A DNA stretch of 64,000 nt. It comes from JAJFFW01 sp038531315 (lineage in GTDB: Bacteria > Pseudomonadota > Alphaproteobacteria > Caulobacterales > Parvularculaceae). A program made the position numbers and the translations under genes. Position 1 is the stretch's first letter; every line of letters begins with the position of its first letter. Positions 26,010-34,174 of this stretch are shown here, in pieces. The DNA is taken from assembly GCA_038531315.1 (NCBI GenBank), contig JBCBBT010000002.1, forward strand, positions 70,792 through 134,791, written 5' to 3'. The notes under the pieces were generated by a model that saw only the letters and a program-made list of their open reading frames with translations, was not told the origin of the DNA and searched no databases.

Positions 26010-26609
26010 ATGGTTCAAGAGGCTGCACGCCGCCGGCGCAGGCGATTTTTGCAACGCTGGTTTTCCAGCGCGGCGGCGCGTTTCAGGGCCGGCCCCGCGT
26101 CGGACGGCGCCGCTCCGCTTTCCAGCCGTGTCGCCACATGGGTCGGCATTGCAAGCGCGACGATCGGCGGATTTTTGGGCCTTGATACCTATCGCGCTGA
26201 CGTTGCGAAAAAAGTCGATCAAAGCGTCGCGCAAACCTTCGACATGATCGAGGTCTTCAATCAGCCCCGGCTCGCCGATGCGCGCTTGCGGGTTCTCAGC
26301 TATGTCGAAGCCAAGCGGTATTGCGACAGCCGGATCATCTCGCGCGAGCTGATCGATAACGATTTTTTCGTTGTGCTTGATTTCTTCGACCTGGCGCATG
26401 CCTGCGTCGAGGCGGGGCTTTGCGACAAGGCCACGGCCAATCAGTTTTTTGCACCGTACGCAAATTATCAATGGCCAATATTGGAAAATACGGTCGCCGA
26501 GTTTCGCGCGCAGGAACAATCCCTGCGCTCTGACGCCGCCTTCGCCATCGGTATGAACGCCTTTGCGCAAGACCCGACGCCGGCGCCGCCCTGCGACGGA
26601 AACTTCTAG
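26010..26609 (+). CDS. Uncharacterised membrane-anchored protein
   Basis: A 199-residue protein I do not recognise. The N-terminus is strongly basic (EAARRRRRRFLQRWF), followed by a likely membrane helix around VATWVGIASATIGGFLGLDT (residues 37-56) and a helical, acidic C-terminal domain with several cysteines and aromatic residues (FFVVLDFFDLAHACVEAGLC, PYANYQWPILENTVAEFRAQ). By the positive-inside rule the C-terminal domain would be periplasmic. The start at 26010 (MVQEAARR) is preferred; 25959 would add 17 residues. It lies in the glyQ-glyS interval, 65 bp after the GFA gene. Confidence 0.6.
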   Translation: MVQEAARRRRRRFLQRWFSSAAARFRAGPASDGAAPLSSRVATWVGIASATIGGFLGLDTYRADVAKKVDQSVAQTFDMIEVFNQPRLADARLRVLSYVEAKRYCDSRIISRELIDNDFFVVLDFFDLAHACVEAGLCDKATANQFFAPYANYQWPILENTVAEFRAQEQSLRSDAAFAIGMNAFAQDPTPAPPCDGNF

Positions 26610-26813
26610 CGCGCGGCCGGCCGCCAAGCGCAGCGCCCCGGCAATCGCCCGTCTTCGCTCAACAGGCGGTGATTACGCACGGCCTAAAACAGCCACGCCG
26701 CATGGTCATCAGGGGGCGCTGCGCCGATATCCTCGCCCGAAAAGTCTCGAAATGCAGGCTGTCTTCCTGTATTCCGACCACAGTTTTTTCAAAACCGTAA
26801 AACGTGAGGCGTC

Positions 26814-27278
26814 ATGGTCTGGTCAGTTTATTTGTCGGGTGAAATTCACACCAATTGGCGTGAAGAGATCGCAGAGGGCGTCAATGCGCGCGGTCTTGAC
26901 GTGGCGCTCTCTGGTCCGGTCGACAATCACCCGGCTTCCGACGATTGCGGCGTCGCGATCCTGGGCGCGGAAGAAAACAAAGTCTGGCATGACCGCAAGG
27001 GCGCTCAGATCAACGCCATCAGAACGTCAACCCTGATCGCCAAAGCCGATGTTGTGGTTGTTCGTTTCGGCGACAAATACAAACAATGGAACGCCGCCTT
27101 TGACGCCGGCTATGCGGCTGCGCTCGGCAAGCCGTTGATCGTCATGCACGGGCCCGACATCGTGCATCCCTTGAAAGAAGTCGACGCCGCCGCGCTCGCC
27201 GTCACCGAAACGCCGGCGCAGGTTGTCGATATCCTGGACTATGTCATCAACGGCCGGCTGAAAGGCTATACGGATTGA
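26814..27278 (+). CDS. YtoQ family protein
   Basis: A 154-residue protein of the YtoQ family: MVWSVYLSGEIHTNWREEIA, SGPVDNHPASDDCGVAILG, WHDRKGAQINAIRTSTLIAK, ADVVVVRFGDKYKQWNAAFD and ALGKPLIVMHG. The alternating strand-helix pattern is a Rossmann-like fold close to nucleoside 2-deoxyribosyltransferases, but no activity is known. The last four bases (ATGA) overlap the mtgA start, so the two genes are translationally coupled. Confidence 0.9.
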   Translation: MVWSVYLSGEIHTNWREEIAEGVNARGLDVALSGPVDNHPASDDCGVAILGAEENKVWHDRKGAQINAIRTSTLIAKADVVVVRFGDKYKQWNAAFDAGYAAALGKPLIVMHGPDIVHPLKEVDAAALAVTETPAQVVDILDYVINGRLKGYTD

Positions 27279-28081
27279 TGACCGCGCCTCAGCGACCGCG
27301 GCGATCGGGACGGCGGCGCAAACAGAAACGAAAGAGCACGCGCCGTCTTTCGAAAGGGCGCGCGCCAGTCGCCGTGCAGAAATTCGCGGCGCGCGCGGTC
27401 GGCTTCCTGCGGCTCACGGCCATCGCGATTGGCGGTGCGATCATTTTCTCCGTGATCTGGGCGCTCGCTTACCGGTTCGCCGAGCCGCCGGGCAGTTTTG
27501 TGATGGTTGCGCGCAGCATGGAAGGTGAGGCCGTCAATCATCCGTGGACGCCGCTTGAGGCGATCTCTCCCAATCTCATTCGCGCCGTCATCGCCGCTGA
27601 AGATACCCGCTTTTGTCTTCATAGCGGCATTGATTTCGACGCAATCGAAAAAGCGGTTGAAGAAAAAAAGCAGGGCAAACGTCTGCGCGGCGCATCAACG
27701 ATTTCGCAGCAGACGGCGAAGAACGCGTTCCTCTGGAATGGCGGCGGTTGGGCGCGCAAAGCGGTTGAGGCCTGGATGACGGTGTTGATCGAGACCTTCT
27801 GGCCGAAGCGCCGGGTGATGGAGGTCTATCTCAATCTCGCCGAGTGGGGCGACGGGCATTTTGGAGCGGAAGCGGCGGCGCAGGCGCGCTTTGGAAAATC
27901 AGCCGCGCAGTTGACGGCGCGCGAGGCGGCGCTCCTTGCCGCGGTCCTGCCGAGCCCTAACAAGTGGCGCGCCGACCGCCCCGGGCCCTATGTGCGACGG
28001 CGCGCTGCGACCGTGGAAAGCCGTGCGCGTCAGGTGCGCCGCGATCGGCTTGACCGTTGTGTTCTCGGCGAAAGACGGTGA
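27275..28081 (+). CDS. mtgA: Monofunctional biosynthetic peptidoglycan transglycosylase
   Basis: A 268-residue inner-membrane glycosyltransferase (GT51) that polymerises lipid II into glycan strands. A basic cytoplasmic tail (residues 1-40) precedes the membrane helix (about 44-66, LTAIAIGGAIIFSVIWALAY). The catalytic Glu108 is in AAEDTRFCLHSGID; RGASTISQQTAKNAFLW, EVYLNLAEWGDGHFGAEAAA and LTAREAALLAAVLPSPNKW complete the GT51 motifs. No transpeptidase domain follows. Start overlaps the YtoQ stop by 4 bp. Confidence 0.96.
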   Translation: MMTAPQRPRRSGRRRKQKRKSTRRLSKGRAPVAVQKFAARAVGFLRLTAIAIGGAIIFSVIWALAYRFAEPPGSFVMVARSMEGEAVNHPWTPLEAISPNLIRAVIAAEDTRFCLHSGIDFDAIEKAVEEKKQGKRLRGASTISQQTAKNAFLWNGGGWARKAVEAWMTVLIETFWPKRRVMEVYLNLAEWGDGHFGAEAAAQARFGKSAAQLTAREAALLAAVLPSPNKWRADRPGPYVRRRAATVESRARQVRRDRLDRCVLGERR

Positions 28082-28110
28082 CACTGGCGTCAACAAAGGA
28101 GCCAAAATCG

Positions 28111-28434
28111 ATGGCGGAAGTCATGGTGATTGTCGGCCTGAAGCCGAAAGCCGGGAAGGGCGAGGCGCTCACGGGGCTTGTCGCCAAACATTTACGCGTA
28201 TTGCGCGAGCAGGACCTTGTCGGCGACACGCCGCAGCTCGTCGGCCGCGCCAAGGACGGGACGGTCGTCGAAGTCTTCCGCTGGAAGTCGCAGGCCGCGA
28301 TTGACGCCGCGCATGAGAACCCGGCGGTTCAGGCCTTGTGGGGCGAGTTCGCCGAAGTCTGCGACTATGTTCCAATCGGCGATGTTGCGGAGGCGGGCGA
28401 TCTGTTCTCCGCTTTCGAACCCATCGAAGTTTGA
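28111..28434 (+). CDS. Antibiotic-biosynthesis-monooxygenase (ABM)-like small protein
   Basis: A 107-residue protein with the ferredoxin-like ABM pattern: MAEVMVIVGLKPKAGKGEAL, a mid-part with VVEVFRWKSQAAIDAAHENP and VQALWGEFAEVCDYVPI. The HENPAV segment after the third strand is typical of this fold. Members are quinol monooxygenases, haem-degrading proteins or have no known enzyme activity. An AAAGGAG ribosome binding site is present. It lies 29 bp after mtgA and 33 bp before the CDGSH gene. Confidence 0.72.
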   Translation: MAEVMVIVGLKPKAGKGEALTGLVAKHLRVLREQDLVGDTPQLVGRAKDGTVVEVFRWKSQAAIDAAHENPAVQALWGEFAEVCDYVPIGDVAEAGDLFSAFEPIEV

Positions 28435-28467
28435 TCGACCACAGAATAATGATGGAAAGGACCCGCC

Positions 28468-28722
28468 ATGAGCAGTGACGCGCAATCACCGGTCCGCGCA
28501 GGCGACGCGCCCGCGCCGGTCGAGGTCGAGGAAGGCAAAACCTATTTCTGGTGCGCTTGCGGCAAATCTTCAAACCAGCCCTTCTGCGACGGGTCCCATA
28601 AGGAAACCGGAATTGAGCCGATGGCCTGGAAAGCCGATGCGAGCCGGCGCGTGTTTTTCTGTACCTGCAAAAAAACCGCCGCCGGTCCAATGTGCGACGG
28701 CAGCCACAACAAGCCCGATTGA
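28468..28722 (+). CDS. Tandem CDGSH iron-sulfur protein
   Basis: An 84-residue protein with two CDGSH modules in one chain: CACGKSSNQPFCDGSH and, 26 residues on, CTCKKTAAGPMCDGSH. Each module supplies three Cys and one His for a labile 2Fe-2S cluster, as in the mitoNEET/Miner2 family; the tandem arrangement resembles Miner2-type proteins and would let the monomer hold two clusters. Likely roles are redox or iron-sulfur transfer. It overlaps the next gene (TGATG), so both are coupled. Confidence 0.93.
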   Translation: MSSDAQSPVRAGDAPAPVEVEEGKTYFWCACGKSSNQPFCDGSHKETGIEPMAWKADASRRVFFCTCKKTAAGPMCDGSHNKPD

Positions 28723-29168
28723 TGATGGCGGCTCGTGAAGAGAAAACCAGTGATCGGCATACGGAGATCCTGAACCGATACAAGGCGGGGCAGTCTTCAT
28801 TTAACGCCTGGATGCGCGACCGGCTCGGCGATCTGAAAATGACCGACTGGGGATGGGGGCGTATCTCGATGGATTGGGCGATTGACGATCGCTTCATCAT
28901 GCCCGACGGTTTCATGTTCGGCGGCCATATTTCTTCCGTCGCCGATCACGTTGCGGGCCTGACCGCGATGACGGTGTTGCGCGATGACAAAGAGCGCTTC
29001 AGGACATCACGGCTTGAGACAAATTTCTTCCGCCCCCTGATGCAACCGTCAGCGCGCATTGAGGGACGCGTCACCAACGCGTCGCGGGCCCTCATTCATG
29101 TGGAAGCGGATTTCTTAAACGCCGGCGACAAGATCGCGGCGCGCATCTATGCGGTGCAGATGCGGTAG
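28722..29168 (+). CDS. PaaI-type hotdog-fold thioesterase
   Basis: A 148-residue hotdog protein: long N-terminal helix, WGWGRISMDWAIDDRFIMP, the catalytic-region helix MFGGHISSVADHVAGLTAMT, RTSRLETNFFRPLMQPSARI and HVEADFLNAGDKIAARIYAV. The position of the Asp (ADHVAG) corresponds to the acidic catalytic residue of PaaI/4HBT-2 enzymes, which hydrolyse acyl- or aryl-CoA thioesters; the substrate is unknown. Two ATGs (28722, 28725) are possible; the first overlaps the CDGSH stop codon. Confidence 0.85.
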   Translation: MMAAREEKTSDRHTEILNRYKAGQSSFNAWMRDRLGDLKMTDWGWGRISMDWAIDDRFIMPDGFMFGGHISSVADHVAGLTAMTVLRDDKERFRTSRLETNFFRPLMQPSARIEGRVTNASRALIHVEADFLNAGDKIAARIYAVQMR

Positions 29169-29180
29169 GCGACGGCGAGC

Positions 29181-29197
29181 GGCCCCAAGCGGGGGCC
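29181..29197. other. GC-rich hairpin between convergent genes
   Basis: GGCCCC-AAGCG-GGGGCC, a 6-bp perfect stem in the 48-bp gap between the convergent thioesterase and DUF6356 genes. No T-run; it may act as a 3' mRNA end structure for either strand. Confidence 0.45.
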
Positions 29198-29216
29198 GAT
29201 GTGACCGATTGATCGT

Positions 29217-29498
29217 CTAGATCGACAGGTCGCTTTGGTAGACCGCAAGACAGCGCGGCACGCCATGTTCAGCGCCCAGATGCGCGTCTGCGCCGGCGCG
29301 GCGGTTCGCCATCGTGCTGTGCAGCGACTTCACCGCATCCGATCCTGTATGCTTGAACAAAAACGGAAACAGGCCGTGCAAGACGCAGCAAATGCCGGCG
29401 GCGATCATTTTCGAGCCAAACGTGCTGGCCTGCATAAAATGTTCACCATAAGTCTCACCGACGCTTTCCGGATGCTCGGTGAAAATACGCAATACCAT
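29217..29498 (-). CDS. DUF6356 family protein
   Basis: A 93-residue protein of the DUF6356 family: VLRIFTEHPESVGETYGEHF, FGSKMIAAGICCVLHGLFPF and LFKHTGSDAVKSLHSTM. One hydrophobic segment (residues about 30-50) with two adjacent cysteines could span or associate with the membrane. Function unknown. The start at 29498 has a GGAG ribosome binding site about 9 bp upstream; an earlier in-frame ATG at 29516 adds six residues. It is the only minus-strand gene between glyQ and glyS. Confidence 0.78.
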   Translation of the reverse strand: MVLRIFTEHPESVGETYGEHFMQASTFGSKMIAAGICCVLHGLFPFLFKHTGSDAVKSLHSTMANRRAGADAHLGAEHGVPRCLAVYQSDLSI

Positions 29499-29644
29499 GG
29501 CGGTCTTCTCCCACACAAAATCTATTTAATAAGATAGAATATCTTACAAAGAATTTCAATTGAAAAAGCCCCTTTGGTCGGCGCAATCGGCTTCGTTGGC
29601 CGTGCTATTGCCGAATTTCGAGGCGCGCCATAGAAGGCGAGGCT

Positions 29645-31708
29645 ATGCCTGAATTGCTCCTTGAACTCTTTTCTGAAGAAATTCCCGCCAGGATGCAGCC
29701 CGGCGCGGTCGCCGATCTTGAAAAGGCGGTGAACCAGCGGCTGCTTGACGCCGGGTTTTTGCCCGAGGGCGTCAAGGCGTTTGCAACGCCGCGCCGGCTC
29801 GCCCTGACCGCCACCGGCTTGCCGGCGACGCAGCCTGACCGGCGCGAGGAAAAAAAAGGACCGCGGGTCGGCGCGCCGGAAAAAGCCGTTGAAGGCTTTT
29901 TGAAATCGGCGGGCCTTGAAAGCCTCGACGCTTGTGAACAACGCGAAGACAAAAAAGGCGCCTATTATGTCGCTGTGATCGAAAAAGAAGGGCGGCCGAC
30001 AGCGGACTTGATCGCAGAGTTTGTGCCGGAAATTGTCAGGACATTTCCGTGGCGCAAGTCGATGCGCTGGGGCGACGGCGCGCTCCGATGGGTGCGTCCG
30101 TTGCATGGCGTACTTTGCGCCTTTGACGGCGAGGTCGTCGCGTTTGACGTCGACGGCGTGCAATCGTCCGACAAAACCTATGGTCATCGTTTCATGGCGC
30201 CGGAAGAAATCCAGGCGCGTAATTTCGATGCGTATGAAGCGGCGCTGCGAAAAGCGCATGTCGTCCTCAATGGCGAGGAACGCCGCCACACTATTGCGGG
30301 CGAGGCGCGCATCCTTTGTGAAGCGCAAGGCTATGAGCTGGTGGAGGACGGCGCGCTCCTCGGTGAAGTCGCCGGTCTCGCGGAATGGCCCGTCGTCATG
30401 ATCGGGTCCTTTGACGAGAAGTTCCTGACCTTGCCTGACGAAGTGCTGACGGCGTCCATGCGCGGGCACCAGAAATATTTCTCCGTACGCGATCCAAAAA
30501 CTGGCCGCCTTGCGAACCGGTTCGTCTTTGTCGCCAATATCGAGGCGCCCGACGGCGGCGAGGCGATGCGTGCGGGCTATGAGCGGGTGTTGACCGCGCG
30601 CCTGTCCGACGCGTGGTACCTTTACCATCAGGATCTGAAAACGCCGCTTGCCGACCGCCTGAAAGATCTTGACCGGATCACCTTCTTTGAGGGGCTGGGC
30701 TCGGTTGGCGACAAGGCGCGGCGGGTGGCGCGGCTCGCCATGGAGATCGCGCCGGAAGTCGGCGCCGACGCCAAAACTGCCGGCCGCGCGGCGTTGCTCG
30801 CCAAGGCCGATCTCGTCACGAGCATGGTCTATGAGTTCCCCGAGCTTCAGGGCGTCATGGGGCGCTATTACGCTGCGACACAGGGCGAGGCCGACGATGT
30901 CGCTGACGCGATCAGAGATCATTACAAACCGGCGGGCCAGGACGATGAAGCGCCGTCCGCGCCGGTGTCGGTCGCCGTTGCGCTTGCTGACAAGCTCGAC
31001 ACGTTGACGGCCTTTTGGGCGATTGATGAAAAACCGACCGGCTCGAAGGACCCGTTTGCGCTGCGCCGCGCCGCGCTGGGCGTGATTGCGATCATCCTTG
31101 CACGGAACCCGCGCTTTTCATTGTCAGCGCTTTTCAAACCGATCGAGACGCCGGACGGCGCCAGCCTGAAAGCCGACAGCGCCGATCTGATGGCGTTTTT
31201 CCATGACCGGCTGAAAGTCTATTTGAAAGACGATGGGTTTCGACACGATCAGATCGAGGCGGCGAGCGCGGATGCGACCGGCGCGCCGCTCGACGATCTT
31301 GTCCTGCTGGTCAAGAAATTGCGGGCGCTGAGTGATTTTCTGAAAACCGATGACGGCGAAAATCTCGCCGCCGCCTATAAGCGCGCCGTCAATATTTTGA
31401 AGGCGGAAGAAAAAAAGGGCGCGGCGGCCCCCGGCGTCGATCCGGCCTTGCTCTGCGAGCGGGCGGAGAAAATCCTTTTCGGATCGATCGAAGACGCCGA
31501 GTCCCAAACCAGCCGGGCAATCGGCGGGGAAGACTTCTCTGCGGCGATGACTGCGCTGTCCGGGCTCCGCGCGCCGATTGACGTCTTTTTTGAGACGGTG
31601 ACCGTCAATGACGACGATCCGAAAAGACGGGCCAACAGGCTCGCGCTCCTCGCCCGCTTCCGACAGGCGGCGAGCGCTGTTGCTGACTTTTCAAAACTCG
31701 AAGGGTAA
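29645..31708 (+). CDS. glyS: Glycyl-tRNA synthetase beta subunit
   Basis: A 687-residue beta subunit of the alpha2-beta2 glycyl-tRNA synthetase, which binds tRNA. Starts MPELLLELFSEEIPARMQPG, with FATPRRLALTATGLP, KGPRVGAPEKAVEGFLKSAG, FPWRKSMRWGDGALRWVRPL, MRGHQKYFSVRD and the C-terminal anticodon-binding region around VNDDDPKRRANRLALLARFR. Normal length. It is 4.2 kb away from glyQ. The coding region ends just before an 18-bp tandem repeat and converges on the MFS gene. Confidence 0.97.
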   Translation: MPELLLELFSEEIPARMQPGAVADLEKAVNQRLLDAGFLPEGVKAFATPRRLALTATGLPATQPDRREEKKGPRVGAPEKAVEGFLKSAGLESLDACEQREDKKGAYYVAVIEKEGRPTADLIAEFVPEIVRTFPWRKSMRWGDGALRWVRPLHGVLCAFDGEVVAFDVDGVQSSDKTYGHRFMAPEEIQARNFDAYEAALRKAHVVLNGEERRHTIAGEARILCEAQGYELVEDGALLGEVAGLAEWPVVMIGSFDEKFLTLPDEVLTASMRGHQKYFSVRDPKTGRLANRFVFVANIEAPDGGEAMRAGYERVLTARLSDAWYLYHQDLKTPLADRLKDLDRITFFEGLGSVGDKARRVARLAMEIAPEVGADAKTAGRAALLAKADLVTSMVYEFPELQGVMGRYYAATQGEADDVADAIRDHYKPAGQDDEAPSAPVSVAVALADKLDTLTAFWAIDEKPTGSKDPFALRRAALGVIAIILARNPRFSLSALFKPIETPDGASLKADSADLMAFFHDRLKVYLKDDGFRHDQIEAASADATGAPLDDLVLLVKKLRALSDFLKTDDGENLAAAYKRAVNILKAEEKKGAAAPGVDPALLCERAEKILFGSIEDAESQTSRAIGGEDFSAAMTALSGLRAPIDVFFETVTVNDDDPKRRANRLALLARFRQAASAVADFSKLEG

Positions 31709-31732
31709 GCGCGCCCGCCCGCACTTGCGTCT

Positions 31733-31768
31733 GCGCCTGCATTTACGTCTGCGCCTGCATTTACGTCT
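31733..31768. repeat. 18-bp perfect tandem repeat after glyS
   Basis: Two identical copies of GCGCCTGCATTTACGTCT (31733-31750 and 31751-31768), flanked by degenerate partial copies on both sides (for example GCACTTGCGTCT at 31721). It lies in the 99-bp gap between the convergent glyS and MFS genes. A multiple of three, but outside both reading frames. Confidence 0.8.
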
Positions 31769-31807
31769 GTGGTTGGGTTTGCATCAGCATCTGTGCGCCG
31801 CTGGCGG

Positions 31808-33127
31808 CTAGCGGACCATTGCAACCCGGCGGCTGCGCCAGACAAACAGCGCCAATAGCGCCGCACAAATTGATGTCATCACAAACGGCGCGCGCGGATC
31901 GAACGCATACAGAAAAAATCCAATCGGCGGGGCCAGAATAAACCCCGACGCGCCCGCCGCGTTCGAAAGCCCGGAAGCGGCGCCCTGTTCTGAGGGCGTC
32001 ACGCTTAAAGAGACGGCGGCGGTGTAGCCCGGCCCCAGCATTCCCCAACCGAGCCCGGCGACCCCCGCTGCGACAACGAGCATCGGAAATGATGAAAAAA
32101 AGACAAAGCCGGCATGGCCAAGCGCCAGCGCGATGGGCGCCGCGCGTATCAACTGGCGCGGCGTCATCGACAAAGCCCCGACCAGGACGAGTTGGGCAAA
32201 GAGCCCCGCGCCGGCCGCCGCCGTGAGCGCCACGCTGACTTTAGGCAGGGCGGCCGTCGTCTCAAGCGCCAGCACGTCGATCAAAAAGAAGGCCATCATC
32301 TGTATGGGAATGGCGCCGATGGCGCCGCCGCATAGACCAATCGCCAGAAACGTCTTGAAACGCCCATCGGTCAGGGAAAGGCGCGGGCTCGCGCGCCGCT
32401 CCGTCGGGGCTGTGTTTTCGGGCAGAAGAAAAAAGACAAGAAGCCCCGCGAAAGCGCCCAGCGCCGCGACGCCAAACAAGGGCGCGAGGAGACCATAGGG
32501 CGACAACAGTCCTGCAAAGGCGGGCCCCAGCGTCGAGCCGGCGCCAAAAGCCGCCGCAAATGCGGCGAGGCCCTTTGCCCGCTCCTCAGCGCGGGTGCGA
32601 TCGGCGATATAGGCCTGCGCCGCTGGCGGCTGGGCCGACCCGAGAAGGCCATAAAGACAGCGCATGGCCAAAACGATGAGGTATAGCGCAACGCCATTCA
32701 AAACGCCTGAAAGGCCCAACTGGATTGCGCCTGTGAACAACAACATTGAGGCGACGAAACCGGCGATGCCTAATATGATGAAGAGACGCCGTCCGTATGC
32801 GTCGCTTAACCGTCCCCAGCGCGGCCCCATGGTGATCCAGAAAACCGCTGACAACATGAAAATCGATGCGACCTGAAAGTCCGCAAAGCCGAGGGTTCGC
32901 CCAACGGCCGGCAGAACCGCAAAGACAACGGTCTGTCCGAGCCCCATGCAAAAGACGCCGCCCAGCAAAATAGCGAACGCCCAAGGCCGCATGCGCGGCG
33001 GCGGCGCACCGCCCTCGGCGGGCGTATCATGATCTTGGGGCGCATCATGAACTGCGGGCGCATTGGAAATTACGGGCGCGCTCCCAGACACGCGTTCGCG
33101 CGCGGGGTCGCCGCGCGCAGTGTCCAT
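31808..33127 (-). CDS. MFS transporter
   Basis: A 439-residue major facilitator with about 12 membrane helices after a 45-residue hydrophilic, Pro/Ala-rich N-terminal tail. Motif A is clear in the first half (WGRLSDAYGRRLFIILGIAG), and a later AYIADRTRAEERAKGLAAFA resembles the loop of multidrug-efflux type MFS proteins (DHA family, similar to TetA-like carriers). Substrate unknown. The start at 33127 (MDTARGD) is preceded by GGAG; the frame is open upstream to 33226. Convergent with glyS. Confidence 0.87.
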   Translation of the reverse strand: MDTARGDPARERVSGSAPVISNAPAVHDAPQDHDTPAEGGAPPPRMRPWAFAILLGGVFCMGLGQTVVFAVLPAVGRTLGFADFQVASIFMLSAVFWITMGPRWGRLSDAYGRRLFIILGIAGFVASMLLFTGAIQLGLSGVLNGVALYLIVLAMRCLYGLLGSAQPPAAQAYIADRTRAEERAKGLAAFAAAFGAGSTLGPAFAGLLSPYGLLAPLFGVAALGAFAGLLVFFLLPENTAPTERRASPRLSLTDGRFKTFLAIGLCGGAIGAIPIQMMAFFLIDVLALETTAALPKVSVALTAAAGAGLFAQLVLVGALSMTPRQLIRAAPIALALGHAGFVFFSSFPMLVVAAGVAGLGWGMLGPGYTAAVSLSVTPSEQGAASGLSNAAGASGFILAPPIGFFLYAFDPRAPFVMTSICAALLALFVWRSRRVAMVR

Positions 33128-33408
33128 GGTCTCCGGTCGCAAGGGGGCTCGCCTTTCGGTAATCCAGCAAAAAAAAGTAGCGGACGCTACAACGCCTTTG
33201 AGATCACGCCGCGCGCGCCGCGACAAGGCATTCTCGCAGGGCCCCGCAGATCGTCACGTGAATTTTCTCGTCGGCGGCGTTCGCGCCCTTTTTGGGCGAC
33301 ATCGCCCGTTCGCCAATGATCGCACAAAAATTTAAGTGCGGGGTTCTTGCCTTCACCCGCCGCGGGGTGCATATACGGCGCTCTCAATCGCATTGAGAAG
33401 CATGTTGG

Positions 33409-33485
<77 letters not shown>

Positions 33486-33802
33486 ACACCGTTCCGCAAC
33501 ACTGGCCAGCAAACCTGATTGTCTCCGACAAACGGCCGGCGGACTTCCCGCTGAACGTGGAGACGTTTTGCTGTCGAGGCATGGCGGAGCCCCTTCGCTG
33601 CGCCATTTGAGCTATCTCATTGACGCCATCCCAGTTGAGCCGTCTCATTTTGCCGGTGGGGCTCGTCTTGACGCGGGGCCAAAAAGGTCTATGTGAGAAG
33701 CGCTCCCACACAGCGTAAATGTCTCAGCGTCCAAGCGGCGAACACGAGGCTTTTATCCGGCGGCGGGGGCGCAAACGACCCTGAACGGCGAGGCACAGCT
33801 TC
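33486..33802. other. Intergenic region tRNA-fMet to secE
   Basis: No gene. It holds a hairpin with arms ATGGCG (33581-33586) and CGCCAT (33601-33606), and two TGAG-N4-CTCA palindromes at 33608-33619 and 33636-33647. It must also contain the secE promoter unless secE-nusG is read from the tRNA promoter. The open frame on the minus strand across this region is only the antisense of the tRNA plus these repeats. Confidence 0.5.
33608..33647. promoter_or_regulatory. Pair of TGAG-N4-CTCA palindromes upstream of secE
   Basis: TGAGCTATCTCA (33608-33619) and TGAGCCGTCTCA (33636-33647) are both perfect inverted repeats with 4-bp spacers. They repeat directly, 28 bp apart centre to centre (close to 2.7 helical turns), 156-195 bp before secE. 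Paired operators for a dimeric regulator, or the end of a decayed mobile element, would both fit. Confidence 0.5.
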
Positions 33803-34156
33803 ATGTCGAAGAAACATAATCCCGGATCGAAAAAGCCCGGCGCGCAGCGTCGCCGCAAGGGCCCTGCGTCGCCGACGCCTGGCGGCGACGGCGCAAGCGC
33901 GCCTGAAGCGTCGCCTGTCATCGAAGGCAAGGGCGAAGAGCTGAACCGGAAGAAAAAGAATGCGACCAATCCGCTGACATTTTTTCAACAGGTCCGCGCC
34001 GAAGGCGAGAAAGTGACCTGGACGTCGCGCAATGAAACGACCGTCTCAACAATCATGGTGCTCGTGATGGTCGCGATCATGGGGCTTTTCTTCTTTATCG
34101 TCGATCAGATCCTGCGCTTCGGCGTCTCGGCGCTGCTCTCGCTCAGCGGCTCATAA
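33803..34156 (+). CDS. secE: Preprotein translocase subunit SecE
   Basis: A 117-residue SecE with a long basic, low-complexity N-terminal tail (residues 1-55), then NPLTFFQQVRAEGEKVTWTS, the conserved amphipathic helix, and one membrane helix (VSTIMVLVMVAIMGLFFFIV). It clamps SecY in the inner-membrane translocon. E. coli SecE has three helices; the single-helix form is usual outside enterobacteria. The 18-bp gap to nusG is the universal secE-nusG pairing. Confidence 0.95.
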   Translation: MSKKHNPGSKKPGAQRRRKGPASPTPGGDGASAPEASPVIEGKGEELNRKKKNATNPLTFFQQVRAEGEKVTWTSRNETTVSTIMVLVMVAIMGLFFFIVDQILRFGVSALLSLSGS

Positions 34157-34174
34157 TTCACTTACGGAAACGGA

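Noticed and set aside
33581..33660. Insertion-sequence remnant before secE
   Set aside because: The repeats suggest IS ends, but no transposase fragment or target-site duplication could be seen, so I report only the palindromes.
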